The notes: a model not told the origin generated them from the letters alone. A DNA stretch of 56,101 bases from CAYIYO01 sp964367715 (GCA_964367715.1 CAYIYO010000006.1:1-56101), one strand, 5' to 3'; numbered from the stretch's first letter, positions 26,813 through 35,292 are shown. Numbers and translations are program-made.

Positions 26813-27805
26813 CTAATTTACATTCAAACCGTTCATGCTAAAAGAGCAAGAGGGTTTGGATAGGGAAGAGACGGACTCGCGCGCCAGGATGCACCTGATG
26901 GCTTTACCAATGAGAGAGGCGATGCTAATGAGTTTTATTTTGGACGATCCCTCAAGACGTGATGTCCAGGGAATTGTATTACTCATTAACAGCACCTCGA
27001 TGGGGCTGGATTCGATTCTTTGGACGGCCTCACCGACAAATAAGCCGTGTGTGATCGCAGCGAAGATTCTCTTCGCACCCTTCTCGTGGCATGCTTTCGC
27101 TGCTGACACTAGTGTTCCTGCGGTGGAACACATATCGTCAGCGAGAAGAACGTCTTTTCCTTTGATATCACCGATGACGGTCATTACTTCGACTTGTCCA
27201 GAATTGAGCCGTATTTTATCAAGAACGGCAAATTCTGTATCAAGCTGGGCAGCGTAGTCGCGTGCAAGTTTGACGCTTCCTGCGTCAGGGGCAACGACGA
27301 TGGCTTCTGTTAGTCCGTATGAGCGAAACGCTTCCGCTAATAGAGACCGCCCGTGTAAGTTATCGACCGGCAAATCAAAAAAACCTTGTATCTGAGCGGC
27401 ATGAAGGTCCATTGTCAGCACTTGTGTGACGCCGGCTCTTTCTAGCATATTGGCGACGAGCTTTGCTGTGATTGGAACGCGGGCTTTGTCCTTGCGGTCT
27501 TGCCTGCAGTATCCGTAGTAAGGAATCACAACATTGATCGAACGCGCTGCCGCTCTTTTTAATGCATCGACAAAAATTAAGAGTTCTATCAAGTAGTTAT
27601 TGGGGTCTAGAGCGATGGTTTGAAGAACAAAGACATCACGGCCACGGACATTATCCAACACTTGAAGAGAAATTTCGCCATCGGGAAATCGGTTAAGACT
27701 GATGTTCCCTAAGGAAATTCCTAAGCTTTCTGCGACTTCTTTTGCTAGCTCTGGATGAGAGCTTCCGGCAAAAAAAAGATATTCGGAGTTGTTACCCTCG
27801 TGCAT
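26813..27805 (-). CDS. prs: ribose-phosphate pyrophosphokinase
   Basis: A 330-residue PRPP synthetase making the precursor for nucleotides, His and Trp. Motifs: PDGEISLQVLDNVRGRDVFV, PYYGYCRQDRK, DLHAAQIQGFFDLPVDNL, VAPDAGSVKLAR and the PRPP loop LLADDMCSTAGTL. The ATG at 27805 is used; a TTG three codons upstream is less likely. The C-terminus continues ~15 residues past the usual end (SSLSKPSCSFSMNGLNVN). tRNA-Gln lies directly upstream, separated by a hairpin. Confidence 0.95.
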   Translation of the reverse strand: MHEGNNSEYLFFAGSSHPELAKEVAESLGISLGNISLNRFPDGEISLQVLDNVRGRDVFVLQTIALDPNNYLIELLIFVDALKRAAARSINVVIPYYGYCRQDRKDKARVPITAKLVANMLERAGVTQVLTMDLHAAQIQGFFDLPVDNLHGRSLLAEAFRSYGLTEAIVVAPDAGSVKLARDYAAQLDTEFAVLDKIRLNSGQVEVMTVIGDIKGKDVLLADDMCSTAGTLVSAAKACHEKGAKRIFAAITHGLFVGEAVQRIESSPIEVLLMSNTIPWTSRLEGSSKIKLISIASLIGKAIRCILARESVSSLSKPSCSFSMNGLNVN

Positions 27806-27831
27806 CAGCTTCAACTGTTTGTTTTGTCGTT

Positions 27832-27853
27832 TTCCTTATTTTTTAATAAGGAA
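27832..27853. terminator. hairpin between tRNA-Gln and prs
   Basis: TTCCTTATT and AATAAGGAA form a 9-bp stem around TTTT. There is no T run on the minus strand after it, so it may be a processing or attenuation hairpin and not a full terminator. Confidence 0.45.
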
Positions 27854-27872
27854 GGACTTTGTCGATATTCGT

Positions 27873-27944
27873 TTGGGGCGGAAGGATTCGAACCTCCGCA
27901 TGGCGGTACCAAAAACCGCTGCCTTACCGCTTGGCGACGCCCCA
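27873..27944 (-). tRNA. trnQ: tRNA-Gln(UUG)
   Basis: The minus strand folds into a standard cloverleaf: acceptor TGGGGCG / CGCCCCA, D arm CGCCAAGCGGTAAGGC, anticodon stem GCGGT / ACCGC with loop TTTTGGT (anticodon TTG), and T arm GCGGAGGTTCGAATCCTCCG. The CCA end is not encoded. It reads CAA glutamine codons; the 2-thiolation enzyme for this tRNA (MnmA) is also encoded in the window. Confidence 0.96.
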
Positions 27945-27974
27945 GTAGTCACTGTCGGGATCATTAAAGGATAT

Positions 27975-28004
27975 ACCATAACGCACCCTCGATTTTTTTT
28001 GCAA
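27975..28004 (-). promoter_or_regulatory. candidate sigma-66/70 promoter of tRNA-Gln
   Basis: On the minus strand TTGCAA (28004-27999) and TATGGT (27980-27975) are 18 bases apart and about 30 bases before the tRNA. A-tracts precede the -35 box. The match is by eye only. Confidence 0.5.
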
Positions 28005-28128
28005 GCCTCTTTTTTTTAAATTCGAAAATTAAAATTTCTTTGGACGTTTTTGAGGATAATTCTCGTTTATTTTTAATTCCTTATGGTAAAATTCTGTCCA
28101 TGACAGCTTACCTAAAGAGGGTTTTACC

Positions 28129-28737
28129 GTGAGTATCGCCAATTATATCACATTCATCCGTATTTTCATTAGTCCGATCTTTTTACTGATCTATATTAAG
28201 CATGAGGCACTTGGAATCAGCTCCACCCTCCTCCCCTACTGCCTTCTTGCCTTAATGGGCGTTTCTGAGCTTTCTGATGCCTTTGACGGCTTTTTTGCCC
28301 GACGCTATAATCAGGTGACGGATCTAGGAAAGATACTGGATCCCATGGCCGATAGCATCGCGCGCATCTCCGTCTTTTTAACATTCACGCTACCACCCGT
28401 ACAGTTGCCGATGCTCCTTATTTTCATTTTTATCTACCGAGACTCCGTTGTCAGTACCTTGCGAACCATCTGTGCCCTGCGGGGATTCGCCCTCGCAGCA
28501 CGTACCAGCGGGAAAATCAAGGCCGTCATCCAAGCCTGTGCAGCATTTTGCATTTTAGGATTGATGATTCTTCATTCCTTAGGCGATCTCAGCCAGGCCG
28601 ACTTACAGTTTTATAGCACGCTTGTAGTCAGCTTAGCGGCCATTTATACTGTTTATTCGGCAGTCGATTACATTCATGCCAACAGAGAATCGATTCGACG
28701 CATGCTCACCCAACCGAAACCTTCTATCCACAAGTGA
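28129..28737 (+). CDS. pgsA: CDP-diacylglycerol--glycerol-3-phosphate phosphatidyltransferase-type enzyme
   Basis: A 202-residue integral membrane enzyme of the CDP-alcohol phosphotransferase family, probably making phosphatidylglycerophosphate. The catalytic motif is SDAFDGFFARRYNQVTDLGK followed by ILDPMADS, with all Asp ligands present, and four or more membrane helices surround it. The start is GTG at 28129 with AGAGGG upstream. In Chlamydia pgsA (CT797) lies at the other end of the ctc-pth block, as here. Its last codons and stop are formed by an A-type repeat arm. Confidence 0.88.
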   Translation: MSIANYITFIRIFISPIFLLIYIKHEALGISSTLLPYCLLALMGVSELSDAFDGFFARRYNQVTDLGKILDPMADSIARISVFLTFTLPPVQLPMLLIFIFIYRDSVVSTLRTICALRGFALAARTSGKIKAVIQACAAFCILGLMILHSLGDLSQADLQFYSTLVVSLAAIYTVYSAVDYIHANRESIRRMLTQPKPSIHK

Positions 28738-28750
28738 ATTAAAAAATTGA
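28725..28750. repeat. A-type arm forming the pgsA / pfkB junction
   Basis: TATCCACAAGTGAATTAAAA aligns with the A-type arm TATACACAAGTGAATTCAAA. It supplies the final pgsA residues (HK), its TGA stop and the TTG start of the kinase gene. Confidence 0.6.
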
Positions 28751-29709
28751 CTAACAAGATTCTAGCGATTGGCTCCCCTCTTGTCGATTATATTGTCCGC
28801 GTGGACGACGCATTTCTGCATCAGATCAAAGGCGAAAAAGGTGGCATGGAACTTATCACTAACGATGCGTTTACTGCTCTATTGGGAGCGTGTGGGATCC
28901 CTGATGCGAAAATCGCCGGTGGCAGCGCAGCGAACGTCATTCGAGGATTGGCGCATCTGGGATGGCACTGTGCGTTGAAGGGAAAAGTGGGTGACGACGA
29001 ATCATCAAAAATATTTTTTAATTCGATTAAAAATTTACCAATCACCCCTCTCTTCATCAAAAGTGTCCTCCCAACCGGACGCGCACTATGCTTGGTGACC
29101 CCGGACGGACAACGCACCATGCGCACCTCTCTTGGTGCGAGTAGCGAGATGACCGCCGAAGAGCTCCATCCAATCGACTTCGCAGGAATGCGCCTTGTTC
29201 ACATCGAAGGATATTCGCTGCATCGCCAAGGATTCGCTGAGCGGATGATTGGGTTAGCAAAAGAGGCGGGAGCGCAGATTTCTTTTGATCTCGCTAGTCA
29301 CGAAACGGTGACGTTATATCGAGAGCGCCTATTTAACCTTCTTAAACAAGTGGATATTGTGATTGCGAATGCGGACGAGGCAAAAGCCTTAACGGGTCTT
29401 GAACCTAAGCAAAGCTGTGCCTTTTTAAAAGAGATTTGTCCCACCGCTCTCGTTCTTTTTGGGGAAGGCGGATGCTGGGTCGGGCAAGGATCCCGCCTGG
29501 TGCATGGTCCTGCCATCAAAGGAACCGTGATTGACACCACGGGTGCGGGCGATCTTTTTACTAGTGGTTTTCTGCATGGATACTTAAAAGGCAAGTCCTT
29601 GGAAGAATGTGCCTACGCAGGAACTTTGGTTGCCAATGCGGTCATCCAAGTATTAGGACCAGAGATTTCTTTGGCGAAATGGGAACAACTCATTGCGCAA
29701 CTCAGCTAG
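28747..29709 (+). CDS. PfkB-family carbohydrate/nucleoside kinase
   Basis: A 320-residue ribokinase-fold kinase. Signatures: the GG-switch GGSAANVIRGLAHLGWHC near residue 57, GKVGDDESS, and the anion hole/catalytic base IDTTGAGDLFTSGFLHGYL near 257. The overall pattern resembles adenosine-kinase-like members, but the substrate (sugar or nucleoside) cannot be fixed by eye. The start is TTG at 28747, the only start that gives the normal N-terminus KILAIGSPLVDYIV. There is no Shine-Dalgarno because the leader is a repeat arm, so translation may depend on pgsA coupling (9-base spacing). It ends convergent with the AGCS gene, 4-base overlap. Confidence 0.88.
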   Translation: MTNKILAIGSPLVDYIVRVDDAFLHQIKGEKGGMELITNDAFTALLGACGIPDAKIAGGSAANVIRGLAHLGWHCALKGKVGDDESSKIFFNSIKNLPITPLFIKSVLPTGRALCLVTPDGQRTMRTSLGASSEMTAEELHPIDFAGMRLVHIEGYSLHRQGFAERMIGLAKEAGAQISFDLASHETVTLYRERLFNLLKQVDIVIANADEAKALTGLEPKQSCAFLKEICPTALVLFGEGGCWVGQGSRLVHGPAIKGTVIDTTGAGDLFTSGFLHGYLKGKSLEECAYAGTLVANAVIQVLGPEISLAKWEQLIAQLS

Positions 29710-31040
29710 TCGGCATCAAAGTCGAAGCGGATGTCGCGCGTCAATTTGAAGATTCCATAACAGTTAATAATGAGAAGCAGGCAGCCGATAATGGCCATTA
29801 CGGATAGTGCTTGTCGGGTTTCTGCAAAAGAAAAGATCACAAACGCTGTAATGGCATACAGATAAAAAACCGATTTCCCCCATTTAGGGGAGAGGTATTG
29901 CGCGCAGTTAAGCCCTACGACAAAGTAGGCGATGATTGTCGAGTAACCTAAAAGAAAGATAAAGAAAGGCATGAAATAGTGCATGTAGGGGAAATAAACA
30001 CTTAGCGCTGTCTGGACAAGACATTCGGCAGGAACGCCAGAATGCCATACTCCGGTCAGCAACACGATAACAATACTCATTGTGCAAATGACAAACGTAT
30101 CTAAAAAGATATCGAAAATGACTAGCGACGCCTGCTTTTCTGGAATCGTTACACTCGTTTCGCTATGAATTACAGAGGCGTATCCAATGCCCACATCTCC
30201 ACTATACGCACCACGACGCGCTCCTTGTGACATCGCTACCATGATCGTACTGCCTAAAAATCCTCCCGTCGCCGCCTTTCCCGTAAATGCCGACACAAAA
30301 ACATCCTGAATCAATCCCGGAATCGCATTGATATTCAGCAAAATAATCCAGAGTCCCATCCCAACAAAAAGGAAAATGAAAAGAGGAATCGTCATGCTAG
30401 AGATTTCGCCTACTCGATTGACTCCCCCACTGACCGCATATAACACCAGTCCCAAAAGCAGAACGACCACGGCATATTCATTCAATCCAAAATTGTAGAC
30501 CAAACTTTTGGTGACCACACGAAATTGATAAATCTCCACTCCATAAATTGCCAATAAAAAGCACACAAACAGGGGAAAAAATGCTCCTTTGTATGCATGG
30601 CGCAAAAAATACATCGGTCCGCCCTTGTATCCTTTTCCAGGAATCGAGACACGATAACGAACCCCAAGATACACTTCCGCATATTTTAGCATCACTCCTG
30701 CAATCCCCGTCACCCAAACCCAAAAAAGGGCTCCGGGACCACCTATCTGGATCGCACTTGTAATTCCGACCATGTTGCCGATCCCAATGCATCCGCCGAC
30801 GCACGCAAAAAAAACTTTTAATGGATGTACGCCATTAACATTGCGTGGATAGACCCACATGTAATAGTAGAATTCTTTCATGACGACATGAAATTTACGA
30901 AATTGAACAAAACGCGATTTGAATCCGTAATAAAATCCGAGGATGAGAATGAGGGGGGCGCCGATGTAGCCCCACAAAAAATCTTCGAAATAATCAAGCC
31001 CTTCAAAGAACGCTTGCATCATTCCCCTTATTTCATCCAT
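29706..31040 (-). CDS. sodium:alanine symporter, AGCS family
   Basis: A 444-residue carrier with about 11 membrane segments. The family motif is FFACVGGCIGIGNMVGITSA, then IQIGGPGALFWVWVTGIAG near 95-115, followed by YAEVYLGVRYR. The second half has MSQGARRGAYSGDVGIGYAS, a variant of the usual G..RG.FSNEAG motif, so substrate range may differ. It would import alanine or glycine with Na+, and alanine dehydrogenase in this window could use the alanine. The true start may be the ATG at 31019, which has AAGGGG upstream. Confidence 0.9.
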   Translation of the reverse strand: MDEIRGMMQAFFEGLDYFEDFLWGYIGAPLILILGFYYGFKSRFVQFRKFHVVMKEFYYYMWVYPRNVNGVHPLKVFFACVGGCIGIGNMVGITSAIQIGGPGALFWVWVTGIAGVMLKYAEVYLGVRYRVSIPGKGYKGGPMYFLRHAYKGAFFPLFVCFLLAIYGVEIYQFRVVTKSLVYNFGLNEYAVVVLLLGLVLYAVSGGVNRVGEISSMTIPLFIFLFVGMGLWIILLNINAIPGLIQDVFVSAFTGKAATGGFLGSTIMVAMSQGARRGAYSGDVGIGYASVIHSETSVTIPEKQASLVIFDIFLDTFVICTMSIVIVLLTGVWHSGVPAECLVQTALSVYFPYMHYFMPFFIFLLGYSTIIAYFVVGLNCAQYLSPKWGKSVFYLYAITAFVIFSFAETRQALSVMAIIGCLLLIINCYGIFKLTRDIRFDFDAD

Positions 31041-31090
31041 TCCAACGGCCCTATTTTTTACTGCTCAAATATCACGTTACAGGAGAGCCT

Positions 31091-31573
31091 TCATTTTTCC
31101 AAGGAAGGAATCGCATTCATACGTAAAAATTCGTCTTTCCAATGATAGTGATCCAATAGACCGTCAGTTTGTCGACCTAACAGGTGATAGGCAATGTAGA
31201 GGGCTTCTATCGAGGCTAGTCCCCGCTCGGGATCGGGACAGTCGTCCTGGCGGCGCGGATACGCGGTGCGATAATGCGTGGGAATGCTTCTTTTTACCAA
31301 GGAGTCGAGACCAGGAGTGTTATTGTACATCGTCTCGGCGTAGCGCCAGGTCCCATCAATCAAAAAAAGACCAAGATCTGCGTCTGCCGTCGACAACGGG
31401 GGCGCATCCATCGCTAAGATCAAGTAGCCCTTGAGAGGGGGACAGGGATCCCTTGGATAGGTTAAGAAAAGAAAATCGTCTCTTTCTTCTAATCCTCGTA
31501 AGCTACATTTTTTCAAATTTTCTTTACGATGACGAAGAACGACTGTAGGTGGAAATGGTTGCATATTAGACAT
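31091..31573 (-). CDS. DTW/Tsr3-like domain protein
   Basis: A 160-residue protein with the DxTW-like motif LFLIDGTWRYAETMYNN and the later RTAYPRRQDDCPDPERGLAS then IEALYIAYHLLGR. These fit the SPOUT-like TDD group (DTW proteins, Tsr3), where bacterial members modify tRNA or rRNA with aminocarboxypropyl groups. Which RNA is the target here is unknown. I use the ATG at 31573; the frame is open to 31654, overlapping the promoter region of the divergent thioredoxin gene. No clear ribosome site is seen for either start. Confidence 0.65.
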   Translation of the reverse strand: MSNMQPFPPTVVLRHRKENLKKCSLRGLEERDDFLFLTYPRDPCPPLKGYLILAMDAPPLSTADADLGLFLIDGTWRYAETMYNNTPGLDSLVKRSIPTHYRTAYPRRQDDCPDPERGLASIEALYIAYHLLGRQTDGLLDHYHWKDEFLRMNAIPSLEK

Positions 31574-31668
31574 GGTGTGATATAGTAACTCAAGTTGCGT
31601 ATAAATATCTAGAAAAGGTGCTAGAAATTTTAGATAACCAAACCATTCTTTCAACCAAGGGTAACACT

Positions 31669-32145
31669 ATGTACAAAATATCATCACTTTGTCTTTGCCT
31701 TATGTTAGCTCCATTTTTCTTTGGAGCGGCCACTGCCTCTATCAAATGGCACGAAAACTATGAAGAAGCTAAGGAGCAATCAGTAAAAGAGTCAAAGCCG
31801 CTTCTCCTGTTTTTCACAGGATCCGACTGGTGCAGCTGGTGCACAAAATTAGAAAAAGAGGTCTTTGAAACAAAAGAATTTGCGGAAGGATCGGAAAAAG
31901 ATTTCGTCTTCGTCAACCTTGACTATCCGATGTATAAAAAACAGGATAAGGCCATTGTCGATCAAAACAAACAACTTCTACAACGATTTGGTATCAGCGC
32001 CTACCCTTCCGTTATCATTCTCACACCAAAAGAAGAAAAAATGGGAGTGACAGGATACCGTAGAGGAGGAGGAGCGGATTATAGCCAACACCTCAAAAAG
32101 ATCGTTAGCGAATACAAAGATTACTACTACGATACAAAGAAATAA
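31669..32145 (+). CDS. periplasmic thioredoxin-fold protein (DsbH-like)
   Basis: A 158-residue exported protein: signal peptide in residues 1-23 (SLCLCLMLAPFFFGAATA), then a thioredoxin_7-type fold with the active site DWCSWC (C55, C58) and the cis-proline in AYPSVIILTP. Chlamydiae have a periplasmic DsbH of this kind with a CxWC centre, which keeps envelope cysteines reduced; this is a likely homologue. CAAGGG lies upstream of the ATG at 31669; the open frame begins earlier but without signal-peptide logic. Relevant partners are the cysteine-bearing barrels elsewhere in the window. Confidence 0.85.
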   Translation: MYKISSLCLCLMLAPFFFGAATASIKWHENYEEAKEQSVKESKPLLLFFTGSDWCSWCTKLEKEVFETKEFAEGSEKDFVFVNLDYPMYKKQDKAIVDQNKQLLQRFGISAYPSVIILTPKEEKMGVTGYRRGGGADYSQHLKKIVSEYKDYYYDTKK

Positions 32146-32171
32146 AACTTAGGTTTGCCTAAGAATTAATT

Positions 32172-32272
32172 ACCGCAGAGCTCACTGAGGGGGTAGAAAA
32201 AATAGGAGTTTTTTTTTCTTTTTCTCTCTGGGTTCTGCGGTATACCACGGTTCGGATAAATTTTGACATTTC
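32172..32272. repeat. inverted repeat ACCGCAGA/TCTGCGGT plus C-type half element
   Basis: ACCGCAGA near 32172 pairs with TCTGCGGT near 32235, enclosing T-rich DNA that may act as a terminator for both converging genes. Directly after it is TATACCACGGTTCGGATAAA (32241-32260), one half of the C-type palindrome complete at 55356-55427. Confidence 0.6.
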
Positions 32273-32280
32273 ATAACGCT

Positions 32281-32706
32281 CTATTCGTCAGAATCCCACT
32301 TTGGGGGATCGGGAAAATAATCCGAAAAAATCTCGGCAGGAATTTTTTTGTGCACAAGTGTGACTCCCTCAACAAAATATCTTCTCATTTTTTCGGACGC
32401 TCTCGCGGACTTTACATAAGAATACATATTCGCCATTTTTCTAAAAATTTCAGCTACCTCAACAGATACAGATAAATCCAGGGTGTTTTTTTCATATTGT
32501 CCTAGTTCTTGTTCTGTTAATGTCTCAATCGTTGCTTTAATTGTTTCATTGCCTTGATCATCTATTTTTAGCTTTAATTCGATGCACATCTCATCTTCAC
32601 AAGGAATCACGTAATGATTATGGTCCAGCTCACACCCTGTCTTAGGATATAAATGCAAATAAGGTACTCGATTATTAACGACTCCCGAAAAATTTATTGT
32701 ATTCAT
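32281..32706 (-). CDS. hypothetical protein, 141 aa
   Basis: No family is recognised. The protein is soluble and acidic, with beta-like first half (MCIELKLKIDDQGNETIKAT) and a helical second half (VAEIFRKMANMYSYVK). The C-terminus IPAEIFSDYFPDPPKWDSDE is proline/acid rich. There is no signal peptide. It lies upstream of, and is oriented away from, the rsmI gene start by 27 bases, on the same strand. A contact or chaperone-like protein is possible, but nothing in the sequence proves it. Confidence 0.65.
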   Translation of the reverse strand: MNTINFSGVVNNRVPYLHLYPKTGCELDHNHYVIPCEDEMCIELKLKIDDQGNETIKATIETLTEQELGQYEKNTLDLSVSVEVAEIFRKMANMYSYVKSARASEKMRRYFVEGVTLVHKKIPAEIFSDYFPDPPKWDSDE

Positions 32707-32733
32707 TCTAAACCGCTTAAATTAAAATTATTA

Positions 32734-33456
32734 TTATATATTTGTTGATAGTAGGAAAATTGCACATTTTTTCTCGAGGTTAGGCAATGGACTTTTTTTC
32801 CATGTGCCCACTTTCTGAGTGAGAATGCCTTGCGTTGGCATCGTGAGATCCCAAGCCACGGTCAGATAAGTTTCTTCTGACAGGTTGGAGAGAAGGCTTT
32901 CCAGTGTGAACTTATTACGGTAAGGCGCTTCCATAAAAATTTGCGTCGTCTGTTCTTTTGTAGAAGCCACCTCCAATTTTAAGATCGCTGTTTTACGTCC
33001 CTGCTCATCTTTTGGAATGTATCCATGGAATGCAAAACGCTGTCCTGGTAATCCTGATAGCATCAACGCCAAAAATATCGAAGAAGGTCCAACAAACGCT
33101 TGGACGACAATTCCTTTTTGACGTGCACGCAAGACTAGTGCAGAACCGGGATCAGCAATGCACGGCATTCCTGCATCCGACACCAATCCCCAGCGCTCTC
33201 CCTTTAGGATAGGCTCTAAAAAGAAGTCGAGATCATTGAGTGGAGTATGTTCGTTAAAAAGGGCGATTGGAATTTCACGCGTCGGCTTTTTCGTTTCGAA
33301 GCGGCTAAGGAAACGGCGACCGGCCGCTTCGCTTTCGGCAATGAGACCATCGCAAGAAGAAACAGCTTTTGCGACGCTGGCAGGAAGATAAGGTTCATGA
33401 TGGGGAAGATCCCCTAAAAGATTAGGAAATAAAAGTAATGTGGGTTTTTCTGACAT
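32734..33456 (-). CDS. RsmI-type SAM-dependent methyltransferase (tetrapyrrole methylase fold)
   Basis: A 240-residue methylase of the fold that includes RsmI, which modifies C1402 of 16S rRNA. Motifs: LLLFPNLLGDLP at the N-terminus where RsmI has its first GN motif, then WGLVSDAGMPCIADPGSALV and VQAFVGPSSIFLALMLSGLP, and FMEAPYRN. The first motif is altered compared with canonical RsmI (VATPIGNL), as in the shorter chlamydial form (CT048 slot). AGGA precedes the ATG. It follows holA by 23 bases. Confidence 0.82.
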   Translation of the reverse strand: MSEKPTLLLFPNLLGDLPHHEPYLPASVAKAVSSCDGLIAESEAAGRRFLSRFETKKPTREIPIALFNEHTPLNDLDFFLEPILKGERWGLVSDAGMPCIADPGSALVLRARQKGIVVQAFVGPSSIFLALMLSGLPGQRFAFHGYIPKDEQGRKTAILKLEVASTKEQTTQIFMEAPYRNKFTLESLLSNLSEETYLTVAWDLTMPTQGILTQKVGTWKKSPLPNLEKKCAIFLLSTNI

Positions 33457-33479
33457 TGAAGAGTCCTATTATTTTAGTA

Positions 33480-34508
33480 TTAATTTGAGGTTAACGTAAG
33501 CATTAAGCGATCGGCAATAAGTGTGTGGTCGGATCCACTATTTTTCACTGCCAGCTCTGCAGCATCGATCGCTAACAATCCTTTTTTAAATTTTTCTATT
33601 CCATAGCTGGAGGCCATCTGCATATGCCGTTCTAAGATGTTTCCATTCATGTAGGGAAACATGCGTGAGACCTCTTCGCGGTGACCGCCTCGAGCGATGA
33701 TTGTGCATACTTTGAATTCGGTTTGGAATTGGCTGCGCAGCTGGCGCAGGAGAGTGAGCAGAGGAGCCTCGCTAGCGAGAAGATCGCGCATCACGTGTAG
33801 TGCAGCGGCGCCATTGCGTGTGAAGACTGCTTCTCCTAACTGCCATACCGTTTCTAGCGGCATGCGCACACATAATGCTTGGATGTCTTGGATTGTGATT
33901 GCAGGGCGATCGCCAATATAACAAATGATTTTTTCAATTTCATTACTAAGAAGATTTTGATCTGTCCCTAGAAAACGCAAGAGAACACGTACGGCGTCTG
34001 GAGCGATCGTTTTCTTTGATTCTGTGACTTTTTGTCGGATCCATGTCTCTAATGTTTTTTCTTTTTGCCATGCTTTTTCTTCTGCGATGTCGAGGACGAC
34101 TCCTGCCTTTTCTAAGCGTTTATAAAGCGTCGTCGCGCGATTGATTGTTTCCATGGAGACAACCAGCGTCACGGCAGGATTGGGCTTTTCGCAGTAAGCG
34201 ACGAGAGCGTCGATCGTCGCACTGTTCAGTGCTTCTGCGTGTTGAATGATCAGAAGGCGGTGAGGACAAAACATATTCATCATTTCTAGTTCACTGATCA
34301 GCGTCATAGGGGTGAGCGCTTCAGCAGAATAGGCCGTTAGAGAGAGATCTGCAGGGGCATTTTTTGGAACAATTGTTTTGATGAGAAGCTCTTCTGCTTC
34401 TTTTCTGGGATACTGTTCGGCGGCTACTAAAAGGAAAATCGATGCCCGCTGTTGTGGTGGAGTATTGGTAAAATATTGTTTTAATGCAGCAAGAGTAGGA
34501 AATTTCAT
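33480..34508 (-). CDS. holA: DNA polymerase III delta subunit (HolA)
   Basis: A 342-residue clamp-loader subunit: an AAA-like N-domain without a functional P-loop (IFLLVAAEQYPRKEAEELL), a middle region with LETWIRQKVTESKKTIAPDA then VRVLLRFLGTDQNLLSNEIEK (the typical L..N.LEK stretch) and the helical collar domain (LETVWQLGEAVFTRNGAAAL). In Chlamydia the same slot is CT047. The ATG at 34508 is chosen; the longer open frame begins inside a repeat arm, which directly abuts this start. Confidence 0.86.
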   Translation of the reverse strand: MKFPTLAALKQYFTNTPPQQRASIFLLVAAEQYPRKEAEELLIKTIVPKNAPADLSLTAYSAEALTPMTLISELEMMNMFCPHRLLIIQHAEALNSATIDALVAYCEKPNPAVTLVVSMETINRATTLYKRLEKAGVVLDIAEEKAWQKEKTLETWIRQKVTESKKTIAPDAVRVLLRFLGTDQNLLSNEIEKIICYIGDRPAITIQDIQALCVRMPLETVWQLGEAVFTRNGAAALHVMRDLLASEAPLLTLLRQLRSQFQTEFKVCTIIARGGHREEVSRMFPYMNGNILERHMQMASSYGIEKFKKGLLAIDAAELAVKNSGSDHTLIADRLMLTLTSN

Positions 34509-34511
34509 TAT

Positions 34512-34556
34512 ATACCGCTCGTGTTTTAATGTTTGATTTTTTAGCTGCGTGAAAAA
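34512..34556. repeat. B-type half element abutting the holA start
   Basis: ATACCGCTCGTGTTTTAATG continues to GCTGCGTGAAA, matching the left arm of the complete B-type element at 44551. The rest (collar and core) is missing. Its end lies 3 bases from the holA ATG, so holA's leader is repeat-derived. Confidence 0.65.
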
Positions 34557-34590
34557 CAATATTACATCAATTATCTCATCATCCAGCTTT

Positions 34591-35292
34591 TTATGAAAGG
34601 AAAAATTTAATCAACTCTATTGTCAATGGGACATAATTAGTAGGATTTTTTGAAATATCATGATAGAGCTCTTCTTTTGTTTTCCATTCAAAGAACAGAT
34701 GTTCATTTGCAGGAAAAGCAGCGTGCTGAAGTGCCTGAGGATTTAACCTGATGTGAGCGCAGATGTCTACTGGTCCTTGAATCCCTTGCTTAATGACGGC
34801 AAATGGTGTGATTGCTTCCACAACAGTCAACTCCATTCCTGTCTCTTCAAAAAGTTCGAGAAGGAGTTGTTGTGAAGGATAAAGTGTCCCCGACTGCATA
34901 ATCCCTTGCTCTACTCCTCCAGAAGGAACAAACTCCATCAACCCTTGATGCGTCAGGACCCGCTTTGAACGCTTTCCTATCAAATATTTATTTTCTACAG
35001 AGACGATACCTGTAACAGCAACAGGAACGATTTTTATTTTTTCAAAGAGCGAGGGATCACTGTGTTGTGCCAAAAAATGCTTATAGTCAACGACCTCCCC
35101 TACAAGACAGGTGGCGTCCATGGAAAGTAGACTTAGCAATTTTCCATTATAGAGAGCGTCTCCACGCGCCTCTTTTTCTTTCTTCCAAATGCGCTCCACC
35201 TCTGTTTGAACTGGGATAGAATAACTGTGTTTCTTTTCGCAGACTTCAATGCGGTAGTCTTCAGCGATTGAGAGGACTTCAAACGGATTCAT
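34591..35292 (-). CDS. Nudix hydrolase-like protein with a degenerate box
   Basis: A 233-residue protein. Residues about 88-200 fit the Nudix fold: VAVTGIVSVENKYLIGKRSK, then FVPSGGVEQG, and the catalytic helix LLELFEETGMEL with E146, E149, E150 and G152. The usual arginine of the REUxEExGU box is leucine (L145), and the spacing from the GGVE motif is longer than normal, so activity or substrate may differ. The N-terminal ~85 residues are an extra domain. It overlaps the HAD gene by 14 bases and is the last gene of the sugar-acid cassette. A role in clearing or activating nucleotide sugars is possible. Confidence 0.75.
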   Translation of the reverse strand: MNPFEVLSIAEDYRIEVCEKKHSYSIPVQTEVERIWKKEKEARGDALYNGKLLSLLSMDATCLVGEVVDYKHFLAQHSDPSLFEKIKIVPVAVTGIVSVENKYLIGKRSKRVLTHQGLMEFVPSGGVEQGIMQSGTLYPSQQLLLELFEETGMELTVVEAITPFAVIKQGIQGPVDICAHIRLNPQALQHAAFPANEHLFFEWKTKEELYHDISKNPTNYVPLTIELIKFFLS

